A DNA stretch of 64,000 nucleotides from Cacconaster sp045114175 (GCA_045114175.1 JBGUJZ010000029.1:1-64000), one strand, 5' to 3'; counted from the stretch's first letter, positions 40,002-50,700 are shown. Numbers and translations are program-made. Notes: generated by a model from the letters alone, not told the origin.

Positions 40002-43000
40002 TTGAAACGGATATTAATGCCCAACGTATAAATGGAAGAGGTCGGATAGAGATCAGCGAAACGGTAACCGGAGATGGACATCTCAGGATCGTAGTCGCCG
40101 AAGGGGCCCCAGACGAGCGGATTCTCGGCCTGCAGGAATGCAGACAGGTGGTCCATGCCGAGCTTCCCGGCGACTTTCTGCGGGAAGCGGTAGGAAAGCT
40201 TGATGTTTTTCAGTTTCAAGTAGTCTCCTTTCTTCAGGAAGCGGGTGCTTCGGGTCGTGAGGCCTACATTGTTCACACGCAGCGGGTTCTCGGCAAAGAT
40301 ATGGTCGGGCGTCCAGCGGTCGAACTGGCTGCGGGCAATGGTGTAGTCCGTACCGCCGTCGGTACTGATCAGAGCCGCACCCAGGCGGTCGTAGATATAG
40401 TGACCGAGGCCGTAAACGCCGAGGACATCCAACTGCCATCCCTTGTAGGAAAGCGCCGTGGTAATACCGCCGAGCACCTTGGGAACGCCCTGTTTGTCGT
40501 AGGTATAGGGCGACTCGCCGGAAGAGGTGGTCATGTACTTGTTGCCGTATTCGTCATAAGCATAATACATGCAGAGACCGGTGTCTTCGTCAACTTTCGC
40601 ATATTCACGCAGATACCAGGTGTGGACATTGACCCCGTTGGCGATAATCTGACGCTGGTAGCCGTCCAGGTACTCGCTTGTAAGACCGTAGTAAATGGAA
40701 GACATCTTGGAGATGTTGAATCCGAAGTCCCAGTTGAACTCACCTCTTTTGATCAGGTTGGCATTCAAACTGAACTCGATACCGGTATTGCGGATTCCGG
40801 CATCGGTATTCATCAACATGGTCCGGTAACCGGAGGTCATTGAAACCTGGACATCCTGGAGCAGGTTTTCGGAAACGCGCCTGTAATATTCCAGCGTAAG
40901 GTCCAGACGGTTTCTGAAGAGCGTGGCGTCCAAACCTACGTTGAAGACCCGGTTGCCTTCCCAGGTCAGTTCAGGACGGTAACGGTAGTTGGTGATGACG
41001 CCCAACTCGTTGTTGTAGCGGACGGTGGGGTAACGGTCCTGCCAGTAATAATACTCGGTAGGCAGCGTACCGTTGACGCCGTAGCTGGCTTTGAGTTTCA
41101 ACTGGCTGATTTCCCTGCGCCAGGGCCGCATAAAGTTCTCCTTGGCGATGTCGTAACCGCCGGACACGGACCAGAAGTTGCCGGCCCTGTGCTCCGGAGA
41201 GAAGAGCGAGGAGTAGTCGCGACGGTATGAAGCGCCGAGCAGCAGTTTGGAGCGGTAGGCGTAGTCAGCGCGGGTGATGAGCGAGAAGATGCTGTAGGCA
41301 TATCCGTCACCCGCATAGCCCGAGGCGTTGGAGCTGTTGGTCAGATACGGAGACTCGTCGGTACCGAATCCCTGGGCCGTGATGGTCTGGTAACGATACT
41401 CCAGGTTCTCCAGTTCGATACCGGCCGATGCGCTCAGGTGATGGCGCTTCTTTCCCCAGTTCTTGTCGAACTGGAGCATCGTGGAGTTGGAGAGCTTGGT
41501 ACGCTGGACGTTCCGATCGGTCAGTTCGCCATTGGCGGAGTAACCTGCGCCGAAACGGCTGTCCAGATAGGTCATTCGACGGAAACCGTAGAAATAGACG
41601 GCAGCGCGGGAAGTAAGCTTCAAATCTTTGGAGAAATTGAGCGCCACATCGCCCACCACGTTCACGTTCAATGCGGGACGGTCGTTCTTGTTCTCATAGG
41701 CGCTGGCAATCGGGTTGTTGTTCGAGTTCAGCAGGTTGTCCGGGAAGAGGAAGTTGTAGGAACCGTCTTCCAGGTACGGAGGCACAACCGGAGGAATCAC
41801 GTTGGCAGCGTATTGCGGGGAACGGTAGAAACCGCCGCCTGCCAGCGGGCCGCTCTGCATCGTGTAGGCCACATAATTGTTGATACCCCAGGTCACGAAC
41901 TGTTTTGAACCCGAATTCAAACGCATACGCAGGGAGTAACGCTGCAACTGGGAGTTGATAATGGTACCCTGCTGGTTAAACACTTCAAGCGAAGAGTAGT
42001 AATTGATAGAGTTGCTACCACCCCGGAATGAAAGGCTGGTCTTGGTGAAAGGAGCCACGCGCGAAACCACCTTGAACCAGTCTGTGGATGGCAGTTTGTC
42101 GGCATCTTCACAGAAGAAGTCGTAATTCCGGTAGCCGCCATTGGCCGTTGGAATCTGGTATTTGATATTGAACTCGTTGCGGGCCAATTGCTGCCATTCG
42201 TAGAAGTTCTTTCCTTTGTAGGTGTAATTGGCCTTGTCGGCATAGAGTTGCTTCAACTCGCGGATGAGGCTGTTGCGGATGGCCAGTGAAGAGGTCTGCG
42301 ATTCCGCCACCGCCTGCTCGAGCATGAAGTTCATCTCGCCCTCCACCCATAGCTCCGCATATTCCTGACCGTTGACCAGGTCCGGCTGGCCGGTCATGTA
42401 GGAGAAACCGTTGACCGTGGCCAGACTGATCTGGACCTTCTCGGACTGCATACCTTTCTTGGTGGTAATGACCACCACACCGTTTGCACCACGGGAACCA
42501 TAGAGCGAAGCGGAAGCCGCATCCTTGAGGACCGTCAGCGACGCAATATCGGAGGGGTTCAAGGCATTGAGCGGGTTGGCTGCGGCATAATCGGTACCGG
42601 AAACGTTCGTCTGGTCCCAGACCACACCATCCACCACGAACAGCGGCTGGTTGGAAGCGTTCATCGAACCGAAGCCGCGGAGAATGATGGAGCCGCTCTC
42701 ACCGGGCTGACCGGAAGATGTGGAGAGCGCTCCGGCCACATTTCCACGGAAAGCCTCTTCAAGCGAAGCGATCGCACGGTCTTCCAGTTTCTTGGAGGTA
42801 ACGGTCACGGCCGAACCGGTATATGACTCTTTGGACATACTGCTGTAGCCTGTGACCACCACCTGGTCCAAGGCCACGGTTTCCTCCTTCATCGTCACAT
42901 TCACCACGGCACGTCCCTCGATGGGAACCGTGATCGTTTCCATACCCAGGAGAATAAAGTCAAGCTTGGCGGTCTTGGGTGAGGCCACCGTAATGACATA

Positions 43001-43183
43001 GTCTCCGGAAGCATCCGTCAAAGCCATGTTCTGCGTACCTGTCTCCAGGACGATAACGCCCACTTGAGCCAGGCCCGAAACATCTTGAACATGACCCTTG
43101 ACCTTGACCTTGCCCTGCGCCGAAAGAGTCGGGATAGGCGCCAGAATCAAGAGCAGGAAAGCGAATAATCGGGCTGCTTTCAT
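39998..43183 (-). CDS. SusC/RagA TonB-dependent transporter, second locus
   Basis: 1061 residues. Signal peptide MKAARLFAFLLLILAPIPTL, then a carboxypeptidase-regulatory-like domain (about 25-110; KVKGHVQDVSGLAQVGVIV). The plug (about 115-235) contains QVVVTGYSSMSKESYTGSAV, SIILRGFGSMNASNQPLFVV and LKDAASASLYGSRGANGV; the barrel ends IYTLGINIRFK. It imports glycans bound by the adjacent SusD. The esterase-like lipoprotein gene precedes it by 30 bases, without a separate promoter that I can see, so the operon probably starts at the operator site at 44.2 kb. Confidence 0.95.
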   Translation of the reverse strand: MKAARLFAFLLLILAPIPTLSAQGKVKVKGHVQDVSGLAQVGVIVLETGTQNMALTDASGDYVITVASPKTAKLDFILLGMETITVPIEGRAVVNVTMKEETVALDQVVVTGYSSMSKESYTGSAVTVTSKKLEDRAIASLEEAFRGNVAGALSTSSGQPGESGSIILRGFGSMNASNQPLFVVDGVVWDQTNVSGTDYAAANPLNALNPSDIASLTVLKDAASASLYGSRGANGVVVITTKKGMQSEKVQISLATVNGFSYMTGQPDLVNGQEYAELWVEGEMNFMLEQAVAESQTSSLAIRNSLIRELKQLYADKANYTYKGKNFYEWQQLARNEFNIKYQIPTANGGYRNYDFFCEDADKLPSTDWFKVVSRVAPFTKTSLSFRGGSNSINYYSSLEVFNQQGTIINSQLQRYSLRMRLNSGSKQFVTWGINNYVAYTMQSGPLAGGGFYRSPQYAANVIPPVVPPYLEDGSYNFLFPDNLLNSNNNPIASAYENKNDRPALNVNVVGDVALNFSKDLKLTSRAAVYFYGFRRMTYLDSRFGAGYSANGELTDRNVQRTKLSNSTMLQFDKNWGKKRHHLSASAGIELENLEYRYQTITAQGFGTDESPYLTNSSNASGYAGDGYAYSIFSLITRADYAYRSKLLLGASYRRDYSSLFSPEHRAGNFWSVSGGYDIAKENFMRPWRREISQLKLKASYGVNGTLPTEYYYWQDRYPTVRYNNELGVITNYRYRPELTWEGNRVFNVGLDATLFRNRLDLTLEYYRRVSENLLQDVQVSMTSGYRTMLMNTDAGIRNTGIEFSLNANLIKRGEFNWDFGFNISKMSSIYYGLTSEYLDGYQRQIIANGVNVHTWYLREYAKVDEDTGLCMYYAYDEYGNKYMTTSSGESPYTYDKQGVPKVLGGITTALSYKGWQLDVLGVYGLGHYIYDRLGAALISTDGGTDYTIARSQFDRWTPDHIFAENPLRVNNVGLTTRSTRFLKKGDYLKLKNIKLSYRFPQKVAGKLGMDHLSAFLQAENPLVWGPFGDYDPEMSISGYRFADLYPTSSIYTLGINIRFK

Positions 43184-43213
43184 AGATAATCAGGTTATTG
43201 TTATAAAAAGAGA

Positions 43214-44179
43214 TTATTCAGAATAATACATCAGAATTCCCGCCCCATAGAGAGCATGGTTCACCATCCGGTTGGAGTTGTGCCCCACACCGGGAACTTC
43301 CACGATGCGCCAGTTGAACGGAAGGCCCAGGCTGTCCGCCACGCGCTTAGCCCGGTTATAGAAGAAGTGGCCACGCTCAAAGCGGCACCTGCCTTCCGCC
43401 ATGGAACCGGCATCATCCGGAAAATAGGAATCCACCGCCCGCGAAGATGCCGTATCAAGCGTTCCCACATGGACGATCATATCCCGGGCGAAATAGGCTG
43501 CCAAATGATCCCGGGTAATCACATCGACATCCCGGATGGAGTAAGGGAATCCGAACCAGTTGGTTCCGTCCGTGATGCCGTTCGGATCGGGCACGGTATA
43601 ATTGCCGGCATTCTGCTCCACCGCTCTGCGCACGCGCGCGTTCTTCATAAATAAAAGGTACCGGTGCACCCACTGACCGCCGGCTGAATGGCCCGACATA
43701 TCGTAGGTTTTGCTGACATTGCCCGTTTTTTCCTTGATATAGGAGAAGATCGGTTCCACAATCTGGTAGGTCCAGGTTTCTTCCGGCTTGGCCTTGTAGG
43801 TTACGCTAGAATAGGAAACACCGCCGAACTGGTAATCGATTGACGGATAGAGTTCAGAAGTAAAATTCGGCGCCACCAGAATGATCTTGCGGTCTTCTGC
43901 GATGGACTTCCAGTTCGAAATGGCAATCCGGCCATTTCTCTCCGCACCATGAAACAGGAAGAGAATGGGAAGTTCTTTTACGTTATCGACGAAGGGGATG
44001 TAATAAAAGACTTTTACCGGCTTGCTCACCAGCGGCTTGTATCCCGTATATACCAAAGAATCATAGCCGAAAGAGAGTTGCATCTCTTTTTTGGGAACTG
44101 GCGGCTCATCACCTCCACAACTCGAGAAAAGAATAGCGGAGAGTCCTAGTAGAAGCAACAACTTACTCGATGATCGCAT
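43214..44179 (-). CDS. Esterase-like lipoprotein (alpha/beta hydrolase), utilization operon copy
   Basis: 321 residues. Lipoprotein signal MRSSSKLLLLLGLSAILFSSC. The hydrolase fold shows LPILFLFHGAERNG (oxyanion), nucleophile elbow MSGHSAGGQWVHRYL, and the catalytic His in VPGVGHNSNRMV; an Asp in GTLDTASS may complete the triad. It resembles secreted CE1-like esterases or PHB-depolymerase-like lipases. It is a clear paralogue of the protein at 44284-45258, sharing KPxKxFYYIP and FHGAER. It is first in the second SusC operon, directly behind an operator, so it probably removes ester substituents from the glycan. The bond cleaved is not determinable here. Confidence 0.78.
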   Translation of the reverse strand: MRSSSKLLLLLGLSAILFSSCGGDEPPVPKKEMQLSFGYDSLVYTGYKPLVSKPVKVFYYIPFVDNVKELPILFLFHGAERNGRIAISNWKSIAEDRKIILVAPNFTSELYPSIDYQFGGVSYSSVTYKAKPEETWTYQIVEPIFSYIKEKTGNVSKTYDMSGHSAGGQWVHRYLLFMKNARVRRAVEQNAGNYTVPDPNGITDGTNWFGFPYSIRDVDVITRDHLAAYFARDMIVHVGTLDTASSRAVDSYFPDDAGSMAEGRCRFERGHFFYNRAKRVADSLGLPFNWRIVEVPGVGHNSNRMVNHALYGAGILMYYSE

Positions 44180-44191
44180 AGAATTGAAATT

Positions 44192-44250
44192 TGCTTAAAC
44201 GATTTAGCAACCGAGGCGCAATTTAGCACATTCTATTGATATTTGCAAAA
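44192..44250 (-). promoter_or_regulatory. Promoter and LacI-type operator of second SusC operon
   Basis: On the minus strand TTTG (44250-44247) is followed after 20 bases by TAAATTGC (44226-44219), a divergent -7 box. Seven bases further is the imperfect 20-base palindrome TTGCTAAATCGTTTAAGCAA (44211-44192), 16 of 20 positions symmetric. A repressor here would cover the transcription start. Confidence 0.65.
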
Positions 44251-44283
44251 AAAAGTGACAAAAAGCCGAGACAGTTCGCTGAA

Positions 44284-45258
44284 TCAGTTCCCGAAAATGA
44301 GGCAATATGCCCCGGTCTTCACAGGCTTGTCCGCCCGATAGATACGTTTTCCGTTGGCATCCCGGAAAGAGGTACCGTAAACCATACTCCTTCCGCGGTG
44401 TCCGACTCCCCCCACAATCGCAATATCCCATCTGAAAGGATACTTGTGGGAACGGGCGTATGCCCGCATGTCTTCAAAGTAATTCTTGGCCCTTTCGTGG
44501 CGGTTTGCCCCTTCGGCCAGTGCGACTGCGTCGGTGGGAACATGGGCTCCGGAAGTTTCCGTGTCCATATCGCCCGTATGGACGATCATATAGCGTTTCA
44601 GGTAGGCCTTGATGTGACGTTCGTCATCGAACGGCGTTCCCTTGATCGTGTAAGGCCAAGTGGTCCCCTCTGTATAATCCCGAACGCTTCCGTCATCGGA
44701 AAGCCAGGTCCAGGTGCCGGGGTTTGAAGCAACGGCGATATCCACACGGGCATCCGGTTTGGCCAGCAGATAGCGGTGTACGAACTGACCGCCGGCGGAA
44801 TGGCCCTGGATACTGTATTTCTTGACGCGGTTGCCGGTCTCCTTCTGGAAGAAGTCGAACATCGGCTCAATGGCGCTGTAAACCCACTTCTCCTCCGGAT
44901 TCAATTCCTCACACTTACGAGTCTTGAAGACATTGCCAAACTGGTACTGGTTCTCGTTATACAACTTTGCGCTAAACTCGGGAGAAAGGATGATAAAACC
45001 ATCCCGCTCCGCAAACTCCTGCCAACAGATGATCGGGTTGATGCCCAGACGCTCCGCACCGTGGAACGAAATCAGCACGGGCATGTGGTCCACGTTTCCT
45101 GCGGTAGGGATATAGTAGAACAGCTTGATAGGCTTATCTGCAAGCGGTTCATAGATATAGACAAGCGAATCGAGGCCTCGGTGGAACTGCCCCAAATCCT
45201 GAGCCGTTGCCGGAAGCAACAGCGCCAGAAACGATAAAACCAGAATGAGCCGTTTCAT
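44284..45258 (-). CDS. Secreted esterase-like alpha/beta hydrolase, tpiA-operon copy
   Basis: 324 residues from ATG 45258, which overlaps the tpiA stop by one base (TAATG); the frame open upstream to 45342 is inside tpiA. Signal peptide MKRLILVLSFLALLLPATAQ is cleaved by signal peptidase I, with no lipobox, unlike the paralogue downstream. Catalytic features: MPVLISFHGAERLG, nucleophile elbow IQGHSAGGQFVHRYL and VGGVGHRGRSM for the His. It should be periplasmic or secreted. The pair is a tandem duplication, one copy in the housekeeping operon and one in the utilization operon. The two are separated by a promoter/operator region, so they are probably regulated differently. Confidence 0.75.
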   Translation of the reverse strand: MKRLILVLSFLALLLPATAQDLGQFHRGLDSLVYIYEPLADKPIKLFYYIPTAGNVDHMPVLISFHGAERLGINPIICWQEFAERDGFIILSPEFSAKLYNENQYQFGNVFKTRKCEELNPEEKWVYSAIEPMFDFFQKETGNRVKKYSIQGHSAGGQFVHRYLLAKPDARVDIAVASNPGTWTWLSDDGSVRDYTEGTTWPYTIKGTPFDDERHIKAYLKRYMIVHTGDMDTETSGAHVPTDAVALAEGANRHERAKNYFEDMRAYARSHKYPFRWDIAIVGGVGHRGRSMVYGTSFRDANGKRIYRADKPVKTGAYCLIFGN

Positions 45259-46016
45259 TATCCTCTCGCCTTTGCAATTGCCAGGAAGTCGTCTGCCTTG
45301 AGGGCGGCGCCGCCGATCAGGCCGCCGTCGATGTCGGGGCATGCAAAGAGTTCAGCAGCATTGGAAGGTTTGCAGCTGCCGCCGTAGAGAATGGTGGTTG
45401 CCTCAGCCTCGGCAATACCGAAGCGGTCGGCAAGGAAGTGACGGATGAAAGCGTGGATTTCCTGCGCCTGCTCGGCCGTAGCGGTCACACCGGTACCGAT
45501 AGCCCACACCGGTTCGTAAGCCACGATGATGCGGCGGAACTCTTCCGGAGTCAGGTCAAAGAGGACATCCTGGATCTGGGTGCCCACCACCACGAAGTGC
45601 TCGCCGGCATTGCGCTGGTCCAGGTTCTCGCCCACGCAGTAGATGACATCGAGTCCTTCTGCCAGGGCAAGACGAATCTTCTTGATGAGTTTCTCCGCCG
45701 TCTCGCCGTAGTACTGGCGACGCTCGGAGTGGCCGAGAATCGTGTAGCGGCAACCGGCGCTGCGCAGCATGGCAGCCGAAACTTCTCCCGTATAGGCACC
45801 CTTGGGTTCATCGGCACAGTTCTGTGCAGAGAGGGCGATGGGCGAGCCCTTGAGGGCATCCGCCACCGGTACGAGGTGGGTAAAAGGAGGAGCAACAATC
45901 AGTTTGACCCCTGCAGGAATCTCTGCTTTGCGTTCTACCAACTCTTTGGCCAGGGCCACGCCTTCAGCCACGTTGGTATTCATCTTCCAGTTTCCGGCTA
46001 CTATCTTCTTTCTCAT
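45258..46016 (-). CDS. tpiA: Triose-phosphate isomerase
   Basis: 252 residues, standard length. Catalytic residues are visible: Lys in KIVAGNWKMN, His in YTILGHSERR and Glu in VAYEPVWAIGTG, with the phosphate loop motif YGGSCKPSNA and GLIGGAALK at the end. It interconverts dihydroxyacetone phosphate and glyceraldehyde 3-phosphate in glycolysis. The gene lies in a run with a beta-barrel and TPR gene upstream (18-base gap) and a secreted esterase downstream (one-base overlap), an unusual setting for tpiA. Confidence 0.97.
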   Translation of the reverse strand: MRKKIVAGNWKMNTNVAEGVALAKELVERKAEIPAGVKLIVAPPFTHLVPVADALKGSPIALSAQNCADEPKGAYTGEVSAAMLRSAGCRYTILGHSERRQYYGETAEKLIKKIRLALAEGLDVIYCVGENLDQRNAGEHFVVVGTQIQDVLFDLTPEEFRRIIVAYEPVWAIGTGVTATAEQAQEIHAFIRHFLADRFGIAEAEATTILYGGSCKPSNAAELFACPDIDGGLIGGAALKADDFLAIAKARG

Positions 46017-46034
46017 GGATATATGTTTTAAATG

Positions 46035-47720
46035 TTAGAAAATCAAAGCGATACCACCGCCGAAGTTGAATCCCGGCTCCACATAGAACGGCACATACTG
46101 GTTGCGGTGGTTAAAGAGATTGCCCAGCTTGCCGTAGAGGGTGAAATGGCGGTTCACCACGTAATCTACCGTCAGGCCGAGATTGTGGATCCACGGGGCG
46201 TTCCAGGCGCCGAAGGTGCTGCCGCTGACGGAACTGCGGAAATCGTAGTCGAGCGATCCGATCAGACGCTCCCGCCAGTTGTAGCGGAAATAGAGCCGTC
46301 CGGTCGCAGTCGGCAGCTGGGTGATGGCAGCCCCGCCGGCCATCGGGAAATAGTGGTAGAAGCGCAATTCGCCACCCGTCGTGACAGTGGAAGATTTCCA
46401 GAAGGCATCCAGACCGCCCATCAGCGTGTTGGCATTCAGGAAGCCCAGTTGAATCTCGGCGGGCGCACCAGTGGTATTGATGACCGGTTCAAAGATGGGG
46501 CGTCCGCGCTCCATCACGAATCCGCCGGTCAGGTTCATCGCGAATCGGCCAAAGACCACGCCCTCCAGGGCGAGGGTGACATCCAGCGGGCGGGAACCCA
46601 TCAGCATCGGGGTATTGGGCGAAAGCAGCGGCACCTGGGAAGCCAGGAAACCGTAGCCGTTCATATCGAATCCGCCACCGATGATGGTATGGATCCAGAG
46701 TGCGCGGCGCACCACCTCAACGCGGGCATCCACATCGGGGAAGACGCTGCTCAACGCATTCAGGTTGTTGCCGTCCGGCGCCTTGGCCGCCTGGCTTTCC
46801 TGCAGGCCGAAGCGGTTGCCGAACTTCACGCCAAACCGCCCTTCGAAACGGCCGCTGTTATACTCGTAGATGGGCGAGAAGGCCACCACTGCGGTGGTAT
46901 AATCCTTGGCGCCCGTATAGCTGGCAAAGCGCAGCGACATGTCAATGTAAATGCGGTGGATATCAAAGGTCGTACCCACCCAGCCATCCAACGAGAAGGC
47001 ATTTTCACGCACCCCGAGCCGGTCCGCCATGGCACTGGTCAGGTAGGTGGAGTTGCCGGCGTCGTATTTGAACTTGAAGTCGTAGTAGAGATTGTTCTCA
47101 TTTTGAGCCGTGGAGCGCAGGCCTGCCCGTACGCCCAGGTTGCCGTAACCATTGCTGGCGGTCTGCCCGGCGGAAGCCACGCTGTAGCGGCTGTCATAGT
47201 TGTAGATTACGCCCAACCCCGCTTCACCGGTTGCCCAGACGAACTTCATGTGCGCACTGACGTCGTTGTCCGAGTTGTTCAGGGAGAGGTTTCCTCCGCC
47301 CCCGCCCACTTCCGGCACACTGCCAAAGAAGGAGTTATGGTGGAGCGCCAGGTTGAAGTAGGTGCCGCCCTTGGTAGCCTTCTGCAGATGGAGATCCACC
47401 AGCGGCGCTACGGGCATCTGGAGGCCCAAACGTGCGTAAAACAGCGGCAAACGGATGGGATCCAGCGGTTTGATGCGCAGGGCATCGTAGGGGGTGAACT
47501 CGTAGAGGTTGGCGTAGGGTTTCTCAAAAATGGAATAATCGGTGGTATGTCCGAAACGGGCCAGCGTATCGGAGACCTCGAGCGGCAGCACCGGCTTGTG
47601 GATTTCGCCCAGCCGGACATCGTAGGATCGGCTGACCTCAACCGTCGGGTCGAAGCCCTGCGCGCAGAGCGGGCCGGCGATGGCCAGCAACAGTCCCAGT
47701 ATCATCATCGCTCTTTTCAT
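46035..47720 (-). CDS. Outer-membrane beta-barrel protein paired with TPR protein
   Basis: 561 residues, signal peptide MKRAMMILGLLLAIAGPLCA. The rest is alternating aromatic beta strands typical of an outer-membrane barrel, for example GGTYFNLALHHNSFFGSVP and RFEGRFGVKFGNRFGL, ending in an aromatic strand with FNFGGGIALIF. No plug or carboxypeptidase-like domain is seen, so it is not a standard TonB receptor. I do not recognise a named family. It overlaps the upstream TPR gene by four bases, suggesting a stable pair, perhaps in envelope assembly or adhesion. It is 18 bases upstream of tpiA. Confidence 0.7.
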   Translation of the reverse strand: MKRAMMILGLLLAIAGPLCAQGFDPTVEVSRSYDVRLGEIHKPVLPLEVSDTLARFGHTTDYSIFEKPYANLYEFTPYDALRIKPLDPIRLPLFYARLGLQMPVAPLVDLHLQKATKGGTYFNLALHHNSFFGSVPEVGGGGGNLSLNNSDNDVSAHMKFVWATGEAGLGVIYNYDSRYSVASAGQTASNGYGNLGVRAGLRSTAQNENNLYYDFKFKYDAGNSTYLTSAMADRLGVRENAFSLDGWVGTTFDIHRIYIDMSLRFASYTGAKDYTTAVVAFSPIYEYNSGRFEGRFGVKFGNRFGLQESQAAKAPDGNNLNALSSVFPDVDARVEVVRRALWIHTIIGGGFDMNGYGFLASQVPLLSPNTPMLMGSRPLDVTLALEGVVFGRFAMNLTGGFVMERGRPIFEPVINTTGAPAEIQLGFLNANTLMGGLDAFWKSSTVTTGGELRFYHYFPMAGGAAITQLPTATGRLYFRYNWRERLIGSLDYDFRSSVSGSTFGAWNAPWIHNLGLTVDYVVNRHFTLYGKLGNLFNHRNQYVPFYVEPGFNFGGGIALIF

Positions 47721-50700
47721 CCCTTCACCTCCTGTTTGATCAGTTTTTCAATGCGGTCGCGGACCTGATCCAGCACATCGTCGTCATCCCCGGTGGGGGT
47801 ATAGCCGTCGAGCACGCTCCGCCAGGTAGCCTCCGCCTGTTCTATGTCTTCACGGGCCGCAAACGCATCGCCCAGAATGATAAAACTCTTGGCCAGCCAG
47901 TAGAGCTGGGATGTGCCGGAATCGGAGAAGGCATAGACGCGGTTCTCCACCTCCACGAAGTCGCCGGCATTGTAGGCATCCAGCACCTGCAGGTAGTTGG
48001 CCTCGGCGCCGTAAGCATCCGAAGCATCGGTAGCCAGGGCCTCCAGCAGCGGTTTGGCCTGCATGCGGTCGCCCTTCACCCGATAGCTCTTGGCCAGCGT
48101 GTAACGGGTCTCGCGCTGCGCAGCCTCGGGCAGGGTTTCATCCTCAAGCAGCATCTGGCCATCCTTGATGGCATCGTCGTATTTCTTGGAGCAGAAGTAC
48201 GCCCGCATCCGGCCGAGCCGGGCATTCTGGCGCAGGTGGTCGTTCTCCGTATTGGCTATCAATGCACTGTAGGCCGCAGCGGCACGGCTGTAGCGCTCCA
48301 GCTCCATGGAAATCTTGGCATAAGCAACATTGGCCGCTTCCGTGATCTCTTTGTTGTCCCCGCGCTTCATCACCTTCAGGTAGGCATCCGTCGCGGCCTC
48401 CTTGCGGTTGGTGGCGCGCAGCGATTCGGCCAGCAGGAACCAGGCCTTGGTGGTATAAGGACCATCCGGATAGGTGGCCAGGAAGGACTGCAGGGCCGAC
48501 ATGGCCGAAGTGTGGCGCCCATTCTGATGCAGCTGTTCTGCCGATGCAAAGAGCATCTGCTCGCGCTCATCGTCGCTCTTGATGTTGGACATGCCGATTT
48601 CATCCAGCCAGGAGAGGAAGACCTCCGGCTTGTTCAGGGTCTGATAGATGCTCTCCATACCGGAGATGGCATCCTGGGCCTCCTGCGTACGCGGGCATTC
48701 GGAAACCACCGTCTTGTAGTAATCGATGGCCTTGTCGAACTTGCCGGCGTTGGAGTTGATCATAGCCAGCTCCAGCAGCGACTTGGCATAGAAGGAGCTG
48801 TCTGTCTTCATGCCGAGCAGCGTATAGAAGCACTCGCTGGCATCCTCATTCTCACCGCGTTGCACATAGGTGCGGCCCAGCTCGAAGAGGGCCTGCGGAT
48901 AGAGGGTGGCGTTGCGGTGGCGGCGGATCACACTGCGCAGAATGGCAATCTTCTTGGCATCATTGCCCGTTAGGCCATAGGCCACGGCGCTCTGGTAAGC
49001 CGGATAGATATCGCTGGAGGTGCTGTATTTGGTGTAAACCGATTCATAGGCCCCGGCCGCAGCGGCATAGTTGTTCTGCATGTAATAGGAATCGCCCAAC
49101 CGGATGCGGGCATCGCGGTCAAAGAGCTGGGATTCCGGGGTCTCGAGATACTCTGCAAAACGCTTCTGCGCATCCGCGAACTTGCCGGCCTTGAAGTGGC
49201 AGTATGCCAGGTTGTAGAGGCTCAAGCCACCTTGTTGGGTCCGGCGGAAATCCGCACGGTCCAGCAACTGCGAATAGATGTTCGCCGCATCCTGGAAACG
49301 GCCGTTGCGATAGAAGCACTCCGCCATCCAGTAGGAGGCCTGGTTGCCCAGGGCGGCATCGTACTTGGAGTTGGCGAGCGAGGTCTCGAGCATCGGAATG
49401 GCGGACCGGTAGGCGCCCGCCTGAATGTGCTGCATCGCGCGCAGGTAGGAGGCGCGCTGCAGGTTGACCATCGTCTCAGAGTCTTTCTTGCTCACTTTGC
49501 CCAGCGCCTCCACGGCCGAACCGTAATCCTTGGCGCGCAGATAGGAGGCGGCGATATAGTTGTTGATGATATCGTCGCGACCGCTCTTGGGATAGCGCTG
49601 CATGTATTGGTCGAACTGCGAAATGTCCGCATTGACATCGAAGGAAAGCTTGGCATAGTTGAAGAGCGCATCTTCCTGGATGACAGGATCAAAGTCGAGC
49701 GTAGCGGCCGACTGGAACGCGGTCATCGCGGCAATCTGGTTGCGCTGGTTCAAGTAACAGTTGGCCAGATGGTACCAAGCATTCTGCGAGAGGGAATCCG
49801 GCGCGGTAACCACCTTCTCAAACGATTCGGCGGCAGCCTTGTAGGACTTGAGGTCGTACGAAAGGATGCCCGAGAAGTAATAGTCCTTGCGGGAGAGCTT
49901 CGCGCCCGAGTTGCGGTAAACCTCCAGGTAGTGGCTCGCCTCCTCGTTTCGGTTCAGCGCGAAGAGCGCCTCGGCCACGATGCGTGCCAGGTTCGGCTTC
50001 AGGTCCGCCCCCACTTCATCAATGATGGTCGGCCCCACCTCGGCCACATAGGCGTTGTCGCCCCGCATGAACTTGGACTCCACGCAGTAGTAGGTGGACA
50101 TCACGCGGAAGCGCGAATCGCCCGCCGCCTGGCGGAAGAGGTCGAAGGCCGCATCAAACTCCTTGTCCATATAGCGGACATAGGCCAGATAGTAGATGCT
50201 CGGGTAGGTATAGATGGAGAGCGGCTCCTTGATGATGCTTTCGTAGCCCTTGGCGGCCTTGTCGTTGTGGCCGGTCCGCATGTCGCAGAAGGAGCGCTTG
50301 AATTCGAATTCGGTGCGCCAGTCACTGTAGAGATAGCGCTTGTTGATGTCCTCAAAGTATTCGTGGGCCTTTTCGTACTCCCCGCGGTCAAAGTAGCGGG
50401 AAGCGAGCGCATAGCGGACCATCGAGAGCTCGGGGGCGGTGGGATAGTTCAGCGCGAAGACCTTCACCATCCACTCCGCATTCACGCGATCCATGGCGAT
50501 GGCGCAGAGCACGCGGTAGGCCTCCAGCTCGGAGCGGCGCAGCGCATAGGTATCGCCGATTGCCACGGCCAGCTCGTTAAACGCCTGTTCCGCAGCCGCA
50601 TACGCGCCGCTGTTGTAGAGCATGCGCGCCGACTCGAGCCGCTCCCGGAATTCCGCTCCGTCAGGTTCGCCCGCACGGAGGGGCGCTGCTGCCAGCAACA

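Noticed and set aside
44226..44283. Terminator after the tpiA-operon esterase
   Set aside because: T-rich minus-strand sequence exists, but I could not find a convincing GC stem before it.
46032..47768. 578-residue open frame opposite the beta-barrel gene
   Set aside because: Antisense shadow; the minus-strand frame has a signal peptide and barrel strands.
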